DNA of 33,744 bases from the NCBI GenBank assembly GCA_015680685.1, contig MNCI01027470.1, positions 296,296 to 330,039 on the forward strand. The letters run 5' to 3'. This DNA comes from Gnetum montanum. Taxonomy: Eukaryota > Streptophyta > Gnetopsida > Gnetales > Gnetaceae. A program made the position numbers and the translations under genes. Positions 1 to 11,350 of this stretch are shown here, one piece after another (within the stretch, counting starts at the first letter, position 1; every line of letters begins with the position of its first letter). The notes under the pieces are model-generated. The model made no database searches. It saw only the letters and a program-made list of their open reading frames with translations, and was not told the origin of the DNA.

Positions 1-424
1 TATTTCCATCGAATCTTGCTCTATTTCTAGTTTTCTTGTGGAACTATCTCTTTCTCTAGAGAAAATTAGGAGTAGATTGCGGAGTTGTGCTCAAATGTTT
101 TTGCAAAATTTTATTTGTTACAAGTAGGTATTATAAGGACTGCGTAGACTAGGCAGTTGAACAAAATAGGAAATTTTCAAGAACTCACAGTACTTGGTAA
201 AGTTGGCTGAATCTCTTTAAAGTAAGTCATTTGTAGTTCACACACAACGCAATCGTTACATTTCTCACAACCGCACGCCGCAACAGCACACACACATAGT
301 CACATTAACTATTGAGTCTATTTGGAGGTATCTGGGCCTTGGTGTTGCCAGAGACCAGCAGGCACCTAAATCCTGTTCGAGGACACTCGTTGGCGGTCGC
401 GTCCCAAACGGTCGCCAACAAGAT
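1..424. other. Flank with no recognisable gene
   Basis: AT-rich up to about 240, then somewhat richer in G+C (CA-rich run at 236-300, GC-rich stretch 320-425). No coding frame, LTR end or RNA gene could be recognised. The RT homology of the next element begins abruptly near 425, so the edge at about 420-425 is probably an insertion or deletion breakpoint. Confidence 0.4.
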
Positions 425-1010
425 AGCTATTAACCTTGACAAGGTTAAATCTATTCTAGGTCTCATGCCACCTAAAAATATTTGAGATATGTGCATTCTA
501 CAAGGCTATCTTCAATAAATCCATCATTTCATCTTCAATCTCACTAACTGCCTTTATTCCTTAGCTCATTTTCTTTGTAAATCTACCTTTTTTTCTAGAA
601 TGAGGGGTGTCAAAAGGTCTTTAAATCCATCAAGAAAGAATTGACCATTCTTCTCATTCTTCATCCTCCATAATTTGATTAATTATTTTACCTTTATCTT
701 TCCAAATCCAACCACTATATATCCTCCATGCTCAAAGGCTATGAGACTAGATACTCTAACATTAAAAAGTCTTATCTACATTTTGTATTCATCCTCAGAA
801 CATGAATATGCTATCTTCTCAATGCTAAGATCTTTATTATCTATAAAGATAACATCCTTAAATTCATTTCTAACAATCCTTCCAACAACCATTATTTAGC
901 TCATTGGACTACTTTTCTCATTAACTTTGATTTTTTATTTCTATCTCAACACTCAATCAATGATTAATCCATAACTAATCTTATCTATTCCTTTGAAATA
1001 ACTGACATTA
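425..1010 (+). pseudogene. Element A: RT C-terminus and RNase H relic
   Basis: Near 436-490 the frame reads NLDKVKSILGLMPPKNI, the RT thumb segment just before the conserved LQGRL...RRFI stretch. RNase H follows: NEGCQKVFKSIKKEL near 599-645, YETRYSNIKKSYLHFVFILR near 738-798 (the family's ETRYS...E..C.A motif), and a HWTTFLINFDF segment near 903-935 matching the gRiakW...L.EFdi region. Several in-frame stops and frame changes interrupt it, so no functional product is possible. In the living family this part of Pol degrades the RNA of the RNA/DNA hybrid. The assignment rests on motif order; the exact start is uncertain because the RT palm is missing. Confidence 0.75.
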
Positions 1011-1059
1011 TTCACAGTCTTCACAATGATAGTAAGGATTAATTTTTTGTCCTTTATTT

Positions 1060-1335
1060 CGTTGAAGCACACACTTTCCTTAGATCTAATGCAGCCTATG
1101 TCCTTATCCTTTCTACTAAACAAGTTCTCTATCAAACCTACAAGCATGACTTCCCTAGTACCAATATCGTAGTTGAATATGAGGCTCTTATATGAGGTCT
1201 CTTACTAGCTTTGCAAAATCAAGTCAAAACTATTACTATATATGATGGATCTTAGCTCATCATAAACCAATTTAATATTGACAATGATTTCAAAGCTACT
1301 TAGTTCCTTACCTATAAATTGCTAAGGAATTTATC
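1060..1335 (+). pseudogene. Element A: archaeal-type (second) RNase H relic
   Basis: The frame around 1150-1330 reads TNIVVEYEALI, then GLLLALQNQVKTITIYDGS, then LIINQFNIDNDFKAT. This matches the TNN.AEYEALI.GL..A...G...L...GDSLLV..Q pattern of the additional RNase H domain carried by Tat-lineage elements between RNase H and integrase. Two stops break the frame. The catalytic acidic residue of the GDS motif is retained as D in YDGS, one residue out of register with GDS. It sits directly upstream of the integrase relic, as expected. Confidence 0.75.
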
Positions 1336-1659
1336 TTTTCCTTCTCTTCTCATACTTTGATCCATATCCCATGTTTCAAAGACATGCTAGTTAATGCATC
1401 GACAACCTTTTTCATCCATGATGATCACTCAACTTTACAAGATTAAGATTAATCTATTTTCTTAACACATTTCATACACTCTTATAACCTATTGGTAAGT
1501 GTTATTAATAAGGAAGATGATCATCAACAACATGCTAATTTTCTTCATTATCTCATAATTGAAGAAACTTCTAATGATCTTATGCCTATTCAAAAGGATG
1601 CTTTGTGCAAATGTAGTCAACATTTCTAATTAGTAATTCCTAATATCCTTTATTGAGTT

Positions 1660-2480
1660 TCTTCTACAGGTTTCTTCTATGTTATCTTAGTCTTGTAGAG
1701 TCTAAGATAACACTTAATCAAGTTCATTCAGGAGTTTGTGGCAAACACTTAGGTTTACACTCCCTACCTAGTCACATCATTTCTTTATATTATTGGTAGT
1801 TAATCTTAGCCAAATATGCTTATCATCTAGTTAATACATGTGACTCTAGCCAAAAGCATGTGTCTCTTATATACATTTCTTGATAGAAGCTTAACATATT
1901 TTAGATTACATGCCCCTTTTAAAAATGAAGTTTAGATATTATTGGTGCTATTAGCCTTTCTTTGTTTGTTGGGAAAAAAATTATTATAACTACTTTGGAA
2001 TAATTTACTATCTAGGTAGAGGTTGTTCCTTTGTATTCCACCAAGGTCCACTTCATTTGTCACTTCATCCTTGATCACATCATTACTCGCTTTTGCATAC
2101 CTCTCTAAATTGTAACTGATAAGAAACCTTAGTTCAAAATTAAGGAGGTAACTAATTTATTTTCTATGTATCACATCATTTAGTCCATTTTTTCACCTTA
2201 CTATCCTCAATCTAATGATTAGGCTAAGTCCACTAATAAAACTCTTATTTTCTTTCTCCATACCATGGTTAATAAAACCCAACACAATTGGTATGTACAA
2301 CTATCCTATGTCCTCTAGGTTTATCGTACCATTTTCTGTATAGCTACTGGTCACACTCAATACTTCCTAACCTATGGTTCTATGATGCTTGTACTAGTTG
2401 AGCTCCATATCCCATCTCTCCATATTACTTTTTATGATTGGCATTTAGATAAAGACAACAACAACATGTAATGTGTTGAG
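1660..2480 (+). pseudogene. Element A: integrase relic
   Basis: Integrase joins the cDNA to host DNA. The HHCC finger is visible near 1690-1860 (HSGVCGKHLGLHSL, then LVNTCDSSQKH). The catalytic core follows, with LDIIGAISLSLFVGKK near 1927-1975 keeping the first Asp and IVTDKKP near 2107-2130 keeping the second. The segment SPYYPQSND ends the core near 2196-2222; the catalytic Glu of the usual NGQAE motif is Lys here (codon AAG at 2226-2228), explicable by one G-to-A change. The conserved tail VYRT...ATGHTQYFLTYG is seen near 2318-2375 and HIPSLHITFYDWHLDKD near 2405-2455. Stops are frequent. Confidence 0.8.
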
Positions 2481-2957
2481 CTAGTTGTCTTTCATCATCT
2501 TTCTCTACTATGATAGGATACATACTATATCAAGATAACAAGTTTGATCTAAACCTTATTTTTCTTGCATCATTTTGCATCTAACCCTTTCTCTATCTCA
2601 TATTCTACTATTTCTATAGCTATTTTCTTTCTATTTCCCTATGCTATCTATCTTGTCCTATTCTATGTGCTTAGCACAACCAGTGAAGATTTTTAATGAT
2701 TGAATGTCTCATTACTTCATGTAAGGATGTGACTAAGCACATTATTGAGTGAGATAGGGACACGTTACTTCAATAGTATATACATGACATCATTTTTAGT
2801 CATATAGTATGTAGGATTTAGCCATGACCACTTTTGCAACATTGCACAATTCTCATGATAGGTGTATCAGTGATATCCTCTTTTCTCCCTTTGTTTTTTT
2901 TTTACTTTTTATTTTCATATACTCTGACTTCTACAATCCTACACTATATTTCTCTCA

Positions 2958-3980
2958 TGTAGGGATGCACTAACTACCTTATGCTAATGCATCCCCTGCA
3001 TTAGCATAGGGGTGCAAGCACACCTCTTTCCTAATTCTACCTAATCCTCCTTACCTGTAATGTAACTTCATGTATCTAGAATGATGTTGATAGGCCTTTT
3101 GTTGACATCTAGATGCTCATAAACCCTCTTCATTCCCATGCAAAAAACTATAAGAACTCAAGGAGATTTCTCACATAAAAACTAGTATTACTTAGTTATT
3201 ATTTGGGCTTGTGGAATCTAGTTTGTGTGAATAGATTTTTCTCTCTTGGGTAAGTTAATTTCCTTGTCTATTTATTTGTGTTTTGAGCTATTGCTTTTAC
3301 AACTACAACTAGACTTTGTCAAAGTGCTACCTTACTTATATAGCCTAAAATCATTTTATTGATGCATAGTTGAGCATTTACATGGTAAATAAAGCTTATG
3401 GTTTTTTCTCCTTTTTACTATTGATGTCTTAAACATTGATAATACCAGAAAATTTATTAAAACTTAAAATCTTGAAAATATTTATTTATTGAATTTTCAT
3501 TTTCATAAGCTTTAAAGAATCAATCTTATCCAAATCCAAAGAGTTCATAATTGTATACCATGGTGTTGGGCAATCAAGGTTGCGACTAAGAGCCATTTTA
3601 TTGCATTTTGTATGTGGTGTTGCACTTGTTTCTTAAGAAATCGCAACACATGTGTGTGTTTGTAAGAGAGCATTAGCCTTGTTCCTAAGTAGGATTACAA
3701 TGCATGTATGTTTACTTTCATTTTATTTTTTATAACCATAAAATATATAAAAATTATAAAATATAAAATCATAAATATTTCCATTTTTTTCTCTTAATGA
3801 TTAGATAGAATTAAATTGTATGATATGTGTTATAATATATTTGATGCTTTTTGAATGCAATGATATATGTGAGTGTTCATAGAATTCCACTTAACATTGT
3901 CTTCAAAGCTTACGACTAGATTGCATTGTGATTCGAATGATATATCTCTTGGTTCAAAAAAATTAGTAGGACCCCTACCA
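2958..3980 (+). repeat. Element B: 5' LTR
   Basis: This 1,023-bp block aligns over its length with 12800-13798. It starts TGTAGGG and ends CCCTACCA, a terminal inverted repeat with TG and CA ends, and the decayed primer binding site begins two bases later. U3 contains a TATA-like sequence at 3149-3154 (TATAAG), and AATAAA lies at 3388-3393; both have counterparts in the other LTR. In one 85-nt stretch aligned by hand (from 3541) the two LTRs differ at 14 positions, so the insertion is old. A perfect stem-loop with 12-bp arms lies near its left end. Confidence 0.85.
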
Positions 3981-3981
3981 T

Positions 3982-3999
3982 TAGCACTATTACTAGGGA
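3982..3999 (+). other. Element B: primer binding site, tRNA-Asp type, decayed
   Basis: The 18 nt TAGCACTATTACTAGGGA start two bases after the CA end of the LTR. They align without gaps to the complement of the 3' end of plant tRNA-Asp, the primer used by Athila elements. All seven mismatches are C-to-T or G-to-A transitions, which fits deamination of methylated cytosines on both strands. This fixes the LTR end and the orientation of the element. Confidence 0.75.
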
Positions 4000-4139
4000 A
4001 CACGTTGGTGAATTGCCTAGAGGTACTTATATAATATTTCATTTAACCTTTATTCAAATCTAATGTATTTCTTAGTGTTGTATGTATCGGTTTTGAACAC
4101 AAGTAAGATAATAGATGATGCTAAGAGTCCACCAAGAAT

Positions 4140-6100
4140 CTCAGTAGAAGTAGTAAAATGAAAAAGGCTTATGTCATATTCAAGCATATAAACGACCCAA
4201 CTCTAACATCATTTTTCTTAACTTATCATCATGACAAAAAAGGTCAATGACATGACATTCATGGAGGTTTTACAAAGGATTGACCATAGCTATAATAGCA
4301 TATCTAAAAAATGTCCTAATCAACCTTGGACTACAAGAATTTCAAACATTCTATGTGGCTTCAATAATTGACCTCACTAATTATGAGCCTCATCTAAGGA
4401 AAGAGCTTTGAGATTAAATGTTGGAGGAGGAGGAGGTGTGTTGTAGCATTTGATCTAATCAATCAGATAAGGAGAAAGATAAGAAAGTACATATCAAAGG
4501 CAAAGGATCACTCCACCATGAAGGCCTATGGTTGGGAGCTATCAATCCCAATGTATGTTAGACTTATGATGATGATATTCTTTGTAGGTTCCAACATCTT
4601 CACCTATCAGGGTCATCCAACGATGTTAATACCTCCTTGTTTGATTATGGTGATTATCTTAAGCTTAATGAAGCTATTTACATTCCAAAAAAGTATGTTC
4701 GTGATGGTAGGTATTTCTTTGCACCTTCATTGAACAAGCTAAAACTTGGTAGAAATCCTTGCCACCTATTTCAATTTAGGCATGGAAGGACATGATTAAA
4801 ATTTCTACACCAAATCCTAAACCTATGCCTATATTTCCAACATCTAGAAGGAATAACTAAATGGAGGCAAGGAGCTCATGAATCTCTAAACATCATCATT
4901 AAGAGATATATTCAAACTACTCATCACTATCCAAACCATGGCTTTAGCTAAATATATTAACTTATGGATGTTATGGAAGGCCTAATGTAGGAGACAAGGG
5001 AGTGAGTAGATATGTATGCAATGGGCTAGATAAACAAAAATTCCAAATCAAAGTGCTCCTAGATACTATTGCTATTATGGAGGATGAATAAAAAACACCT
5101 TTAGAGGAGTATAACTATGATTCCATATGTAGGAAGGAGGCCAAAATCATCAAAGGTACTACCAAATATAATTCTTTTATTAAAGCCTTCACATGTGATG
5201 AACTTAGAACCCATAAGGCCTTAAAAAATTTTGTCCACTGAGTGGACCAAGTTTGGCATGCAATGGATAAGAAAATGATCGCTACCCTCAAGGATCTTGG
5301 AGGTAGAGTGGTTAAGGTGAAAAATCTAGTGTACCACCTAGGCTCAAAAAGGTATGAATAAGTTCTCTTCCTTCAAGGGTGTAAGAGAAGATTCAGATAT
5401 GGCTTCCTTGTTTTTTAGTTATGAAGATCCCTATGAGTATTATGTAGATACTCATGACTCATAGTGCTACCTAATCAAGGCCCACATGATTAGTGAAATG
5501 GGATGAGCTAGGATGCCTTTGAATCCCAAGTTCATTAGGAAGAAAATAAGGAGGACTCTCTTCTATAGCCCATTATACTATTCTAGAGGTTTGTATCTAC
5601 AAGCCATGTAGCACTACTAGAATTGACCAACTCCAAATCCTTGGGATGCTACTCCATGCAATTCTCTAATGTAACAATCTATGTAATTTCTTCCAAATCC
5701 TTATCCCAATATCTCTACCTTGCAAGCTCATCACCATCAACAACAACTTCAATTGTTAGATCCCATTCAAGGAGGAATCCTTAATCATAATAATTAAGAT
5801 AAACCAAATCTTGTGATATTATCTACTATGTTGATCCTGCTTCCATGTATGCTATGGGGCAATATTACCAAGCAACTATCAACTTGCTTGTAGAAGGAAC
5901 TTTGATACCTCATGGTAGTATATTTTCTCATAAACATAGACATGAACACCATGGGGCTACTTCCATGCCATCCTATTTCTCATGTGGAGAGGATAATTAT
6001 TCAAAGACAACATGAGTTAGAATCCAGGTAGTCTTGATACCATTTCCCAATCATAGTGAAGGCAATTCATCTAGTTTAGGGAAGGGTTCTTCCAATGTAT
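4140..6100 (+). pseudogene. Element B: gag relic
   Basis: Gag forms the virus-like particle. The interval between the primer site and the protease relic should hold gag, but decay is severe. The recognisable piece is near 4872-5035: HESLNIIIKRYIQTTHHYPN, then HGFS, then MDVMEGLM and VDMYAMG. This follows the Athila gag pattern of an E-S-L...R segment, a C/Y-P-x-H-G motif and a G-L...D...G segment. A second open stretch near 4565-4790 (FDYGDYLKLNEAIYIPKKYV) lies in the right place but was not recognised. No zinc knuckle was identified. Boundaries are approximate. Confidence 0.55.
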
Positions 6101-6234
6101 CTAGTAGTTCAAATGTGATAACACCTCAAAATAATGGAATTGTAACCATCACAATGTCTAAGGTAGCCACATGGGTAGTGAAATAAGTCCATCTATTCAA
6201 AAAAAAAAAATACTAATCTTGATAGTCCTATGAT

Positions 6235-6590
6235 GGAAATCCTAATTAGTGAGAAAGGTCACTACCTATGTTTGTGTAAATCTAGTTTAGGAGTCAATAT
6301 CATATCATTGTAGTAGTAACTTGACTAGAGGCTTCCCCTTCTCAAGGGTACTAAACATCATATTGGAGCTGGAAAACTAGTCTTATACATACCCCATGGA
6401 ACAAGTGAATGACATTATGGATACTTTGGTGGGATGTTCATACCTTGCTAATTTCTTAGTGATCAAACCAGAATATAGGTGGGACATAGCTTTCCTATCA
6501 TTATGGAAAGATCCTAGTTGAGCACTATGGATTCTATGTTAGATTTCCAAGGCCTCCACCTTGAAATTTGTAGGAAACATGTGACTAGGA
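6235..6590 (+). pseudogene. Element B: aspartic protease relic
   Basis: Retropepsin cleaves Gag-Pol. The frame near 6266-6305 reads LCKSSLGVNIISL where the family has a D-L-G-A-S-V-N-I-I-P type active-site loop, so the catalytic Asp appears lost. Downstream, YIPHGTSE near 6391-6414 corresponds to the yPrGvvEd segment. FPIIMERS, LSTMDSMLDF and LHLEIC near 6493-6575 correspond to the PIILGRPFLaT...iDf..g.l.l flap and C-terminal region. Several stops interrupt the frame. It lies upstream of RT at the expected spacing. Confidence 0.65.
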
Positions 6591-7084
6591 AGACATATGA
6601 CAAGTGGATTTCATGTTTTCCAATCTTGTGGCAAGCATGGTTACAATTGCTATATCAAGGAGCATCTTTGTGCCATTAACGACATAAATTTCCTTGAAGA
6701 AATTTTTGTTCATGAAGTTATACATCAAGTTTTTTAAAGACCAAGCTATGCTCTTGTCTTATCTAATGCTTAATCATTTGATTCAGAAAGGGAGAACACA
6801 ATGAAGGTAGATGTGGTAATGTAATATGATCCTAAATTTTGCAGCACTCTTGATTTGTCCCAATATATTTTCTCATCATCACTTGTATTCAAGTAACATC
6901 TACAAGGCTTGGTGTATTTGTTCCTTATGGATGGTTGTCCCATCATCATTAGTTCCTTGCTGATGACCATTTAGAAGTTTGAATTAAAAAAGCAAGTTGC
7001 TAAGTAGAAAAGAATCATTACCTGGTCCCATGATGAACTCATGGGAAATAACCATTCAATTTGTTAGCATCACATATATACAAA

Positions 7085-7680
7085 CTTGAGTGTTAAACCT
7101 TAGTGGATACTACAACATAGGCTCAATATAGATATGAGGGACATAGTGAAAGGTAAAATCATCCATCTTCTATAGCCTAGTTTCATTACTCTCTTTGATA
7201 GTAAGTGGGCCAGTCTAACTGTAGTCATATCCATGAAGGAGAATGAAAGGAGAGTATGTGTCGACTATAGGTTACTAATTATTGCCACTTTTAAGGGCCA
7301 TTTTACATTTCCATTTTTGGACTAGGCATTGGATAATATATACAATGAGAAGTATTATAGCTTCCTTGATGGGTATTTTGGTGAAAATCAAATCAACATA
7401 GTGCTAGAAGATTAAGCTAAGAATACCTTTATCTATAATTAGGAACCTTTTCCTTCAAGTGCATGCCATTTGAATTATGCAATCCATGAGCCATGTTCCA
7501 ACGACTGATGATGTTCATGTTTTAGGTTTACATCGACAAGAGTATAGAAGTCTTCATGAATGACTTTTTCACTTATGGAAAATCATTTTAAGAAGCCCTA
7601 GATCGGATTGAAGCTATCTTACACTACTACAACTAAGTGAACTTAAAACTAAATTAAAAAAGAAACTTGGCTAATAATGA
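7085..7680 (+). pseudogene. Element B: reverse transcriptase relic
   Basis: RT copies the element RNA into DNA. Readable in order are WILQHRLNIDMRDIVKGKII, SKWASLTVVISMKENERRVC, VDYRLLIIATFKGHF, YYSFLDGYFGENQINIVLED (first catalytic Asp in FLDGY kept), and IEVFMNDFFTYGKSF. The last is the polymerase active site, where the family has FMDD: the first Asp is Asn (codon AAT at 7559-7561), explicable by G-to-A. The GTFAYRRMPFGLCNAP region survives only as scrambled frames near 7440-7500. Stops occur at several former Gln or Trp codons. The wording is typical of Athila RT. Confidence 0.85.
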
Positions 7681-7689
7681 CTATGAGCA

Positions 7690-8345
7690 TTGTTCTTGGC
7701 CATAAAGTTTTTAAAAATGGGATTGAAATTAATCTTGATAAGATCCACACCATTGAGAACATGACATAAAGTTCCATAATAGTTAAAGAGGTGTGATCTT
7801 TATTGAGTCATATTGGTTATTATAACTATTTTATTAAAGATTATTCAAGGATGGCCAGATACTTATTTACTCTCACAAAGAAATATGTTCTATTCTTGTG
7901 GAGTAAGAACTATAAAAATGTCTTCCAATGTCTAAAGGAAAGGCTAATCCAAACCCCTACATTGGAGAGTCCTAATTGGGCTCAACCATTTCACATAATG
8001 ATAAATGCTTCTAACTTTACATTGGGAGTTGTTCTAATGTAATTTAATGAGAAAAAGAGATCCTACTACATTCATTATACTAGCTAAAGCATTGTGGAAC
8101 CTCATTTACTATGCTATCATTGAAAATGAGTTGATGGCCATTATTTTTGTATTTCAAAAATTTAGGTATTATGTATTGGAATGCAAAATTTTCATTCACA
8201 ATATCATAGCTCCATATAGTTCCTCATGAATAAATTGGGTGTTGGTCATATGATATGATGGCTAGTTCTCTTGTAGGAATTTGATCTTCATATGACTAAT
8301 CACATGAGAGCTAAGAATGTGAGGGGAAATCATCTATCATGGTTA
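7690..8345 (+). pseudogene. Element B: RT thumb/connection and RNase H relic
   Basis: IVLGHKVFKNGIEINLDKI near 7693-7750 is the Athila V-L-G-H-K-V...G-I-E-V segment at the start of the thumb. SHIGYYNYFIKDYSRMARYL near 7806-7865 matches the L-G-H-A-G-F-Y-R-R-F-I-K-D-F-S stretch. CLKERLIQTPTLESPNWAQP, then MINASNFTLGVVLM near 7998-8040, corresponds to the MCDASDyAvGAVL start of RNase H, with its Asp changed to Asn. FVFQKFRYYVLECKIFIHN lies near 8145-8200. The C-terminal EFDLHMTNHMRAKNVRGN near 8278-8330 matches the EFDleirDkkG.EN end. Frame changes occur near 8042 and 8230. Confidence 0.8.
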
Positions 8346-8479
8346 TTAATTGACAACAAAGAAGAAAGTGTACTTCTTGATGACTTTTCTGATGACCATA
8401 TCTATAAGGTCATTTTCAAATTGATGAGTGGACATTAATGTCCATGGTATGTCAATATTCTTAATTACCTGGTGGCCAA

Positions 8480-9700
8480 GAAGCTTCCTTCTTAATGAGA
8501 CAAATGTAAAATCCAATGATTCCAACACCAATTAGGCCCTTACTTGGGTATCAAAGGGCATCTCTACAAGAAATGCAATGATGGCTTGGTATGTTGGTGT
8601 CTTCTTGATGAAAGCTAAGGTGATGTATTTTCTCATGTGCACCATGGTGTTTGTGGTGGGTACTATGCTAGAAAGATAACCATGATAGAGTTGTTGCTCA
8701 TGGATTATTTTTGGCCTAGCATATTCCGTGATGCTTAACACTTCATCCATTGTTGCAATAAGTACTAGGATGAGGGAGGTATCTCCTCATGTATGGAGGC
8801 ACCATAGTAGTGGATCCAACCATTGGATCCCTTTGGCATGTAGGGGATTGATTTTGTCCATCCCATCTCTCCTACCTCTAATGGCAAAGCATAGATTATT
8901 GTATGTGTTTATTATTACACAAAGTGGATGAAAGCTGTTGCTGTTAAGGACTACTTATCTATCACTACAACCAAGTTCCTCTTGAACAATGCGCTCCATA
9001 GGTTTAAAATTCCACGAATCTTGATCTCCAATAATGGTATGAATTTTATTTATAAGATTTTCAAGAACTTATTAGAATCTTGTGAAGTTAATCATAAATT
9101 AACTTCACCTTATCACCCATAATTCAATGGGTAAATGAAAATTACTAATCACTAAATTATTAGAATACTTAGAAAAATGATTAGTAGATACTGAAGGGAT
9201 TAGGTTAGCAAGTTGAATGAAACTCTTTAGATCTATCAAACAACATTGAAAAATCCTATGGAATACACTCTATTTAAGTTGGTTTATGGATAGGTTCCAT
9301 GACCTCCTATTAATCTTAAGATGAAAACCTAAGGTAGTGTTGCACATTTTGATATGACATTAAATTCTACTAAAAAAGAAAGCCTAATTAACCTCAATCT
9401 TCTCAATGAAAATTGTAGAATCACCTTCATGCATAGTAAATTAGAACATTCTTACACCAAGGCTCACCATGATGTTTGCGCCAAAGATTTTGATTTTAAA
9501 CCTAGTAATAAGGTCATCTATTTTAATCTACTCCACTTGGTCCATCTAGGTAAATTTTAATTTCAATGGGAGGGACTATACATTATCCACACTAGCCACT
9601 AGTTTGGCACAATGCATATTTACCATCCTAATGAGCTAGATAAAATCTTTTTGATTAATGGAAAACACCTAAAGCATTATAGAGAATACATTTCCTCTTT
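8480..9700 (+). pseudogene. Element B: integrase relic
   Basis: Near 8629-8760 the HHCC finger reads SHVHHGVCGGYYARKITMIE, then DYFWPSIFRDA and HFIHCCNKY. The core begins GIDFVHPISPTSNGKA near 8846-8893 with the first catalytic Asp kept. The second is lost in ILISNNGMNF (Asp to Asn, AAT at 9030-9032), and the Glu is lost in YHPxFNGxMKITNH (Glu to Lys, AAA at 9138-9140). Both are G-to-A type. The C-terminal part has LVYGQVP, then HSKLEHSYTKAHHDVCAKDF and HLVHLGKFQFQWEG, ending NGKHLKHYREYIS near 9660-9700. These are Athila integrase landmarks in order. Stops at former Gln and Trp codons make it dead. Confidence 0.85.
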
Positions 9701-10482
9701 GAGAATACCTAATAATCAATCTTGTATTTTGTACTCATAGGTCTATTAGGTGATATTTATGGATTATCTATGGAGGAGAATCCTCCACATCATGTTAAAT
9801 TTTGTTTGTTCCATTATGCTATTTTGCTTATGTGCTTTGATAAAGTTTGTATGTTTAGTTAGCAATATTTATCTTGTTGATCTTAACAATTAATCATTCA
9901 TGATATTTTCCTTTTCTTAAGTATGTTTGTGTGTGTTTGGAATAACCAATTAATGCACTTTATGAATGCTCATCTAGCATTTCAATGGTGGATGGATGCG
10001 TTATAGATTGGATGATGATGTAAGAGTGCCAGATGGTTCAATATGGAGCCTTTACCAATGGAATGTTAATGTAACAAAATTCATCCATCCATTTTCTTCT
10101 ATTTATCATTAGTAAAATAGGGTTAGATTCAATAGGAAGCTTGGACTCATACTATGATCTATTGAAGTTGATGCTACTAGAATCATGAGCAGGTGGTAGG
10201 TCCACATCTTAGTGTGTAAGCTTCAAATTTTTGGATGATTGTTTGGTCACTAGAAAGGATCCTTGTGATCATTGAATGGGTTTAATTAGGGTCATTGGAA
10301 CAAGGTGCACATGTTTTCTTACCTAACCACCATAGTTAGAAGAGGTTTGTGATCTTGCAAACTTGTGCCTACTATGTGGTGAGGGATGAATTTTTCTATC
10401 ATGCATCTCAAAGACTCTAGATACTGATCCAACACTTTAATTGTTCCCATAAACCTTACAAAACATCAAAAACCTTACTCTC

Positions 10483-10575
10483 ATGAAAAGAAAAAGATAA
10501 AATAAAAGATGAAGAAAAGAGAGAGAAAAGAAGAAGAAAAAATATATAATATAATGATGAGAAGAAGAGGTGATG
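10483..10575 (+). other. Long purine-rich (GA/A) tract
   Basis: A run almost entirely of A and G, with a short AT interruption near 10541-10553, lies about 0.8 kb after the integrase relic of element B. Its position could match an internal second polypurine tract, which some Athila elements carry upstream of the envelope-like region, or it may be simple low-complexity DNA. Confidence 0.4.
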
Positions 10576-11314
10576 GAAAGAGCAATGTAATCTCATGGTT
10601 ATTGGCCCACACAAACTAGTACTTTTACCTTCTTGAGCTAATCATATAATTGCTCAACTTAGTCATAGAAAGTGGTTGAACTAATACCCATGTAAGCCTT
10701 TTTCATGTTCAATCCATTATCTAGATTACTTGAATTCCAATGTAATAGTTCATAACAATCTTCTACTTCATCCTTACTCATGGCCATGAAGGTACAAAAG
10801 TATCTCTCTTAGTGAACTTTGGTAGCATCAATTGCTACTTCCATCCAATTACTAAATTCATTTATTTTCAGGGATTAAAATTTATAATCATTGACCAAAA
10901 CCATTGTCATCTTCATAATCTTTCAGTCATGTTGTTATAATCTCTATTGGGATTGGGATTGGTAAGCATAGCTAGAGGAATCAACAAGAGGATTCTGATA
11001 GAGCAAAATTTGGATAGCCTATCATGCATATGTGCAAGGATGAAGGAAAACCAAATTGGAATCTTAACTTCTAGATGTTTTATGGTGTGCTACCTTGGTT
11101 TTATTTCATCAAGGATTAGATCATAGAATAACCAATCCTAGATAGTATTGATGGTGGTAGGTGTGACCTTGCACTTGGAAGGAAAACTTGGAGAACTATC
11201 CCTACTGGGTGAATAAGTAATGGTGATGGGCTATGGTAGTGGATTTGTTGCAGTATGTGGGACATGATCATGTGCTCCATGAGCTAATTGAATGTTTGGC
11301 TAGAGATTTGGTGA

Positions 11315-11318
<4 letters not shown>

Positions 11319-11348
<30 letters not shown>
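11319..11348. repeat. (TC)15 microsatellite
   Basis: Fifteen perfect TC dinucleotides lie inside the 3' non-pol part of element B. A perfect run in a heavily decayed element implies that it expanded recently relative to the insertion. Confidence 0.97.

Positions 11349-11350
<2 letters not shown>

Larger units (their letters stand above)
425..2957 (+). mobile_element. Element A: 5'-truncated Tat-lineage Ty3/gypsy retrotransposon relic
   Basis: Domain relics lie in Ty3/gypsy order on the + strand: RT thumb, RNase H, a second archaeal-type RNase H with the VEYEALI motif, then integrase with HHCC finger and DDE core. The extra RNase H is the hallmark of the Tat/Ogre lineage. The RT palm, protease and gag are absent to the left, so the copy is truncated. 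No LTR of its own was found. Sequence from about 2480 to 2957 has no recognisable coding and directly abuts the LTR of element B. Whether A resumes to the right of B (nested insertion) cannot be decided from the window. Confidence 0.75.
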
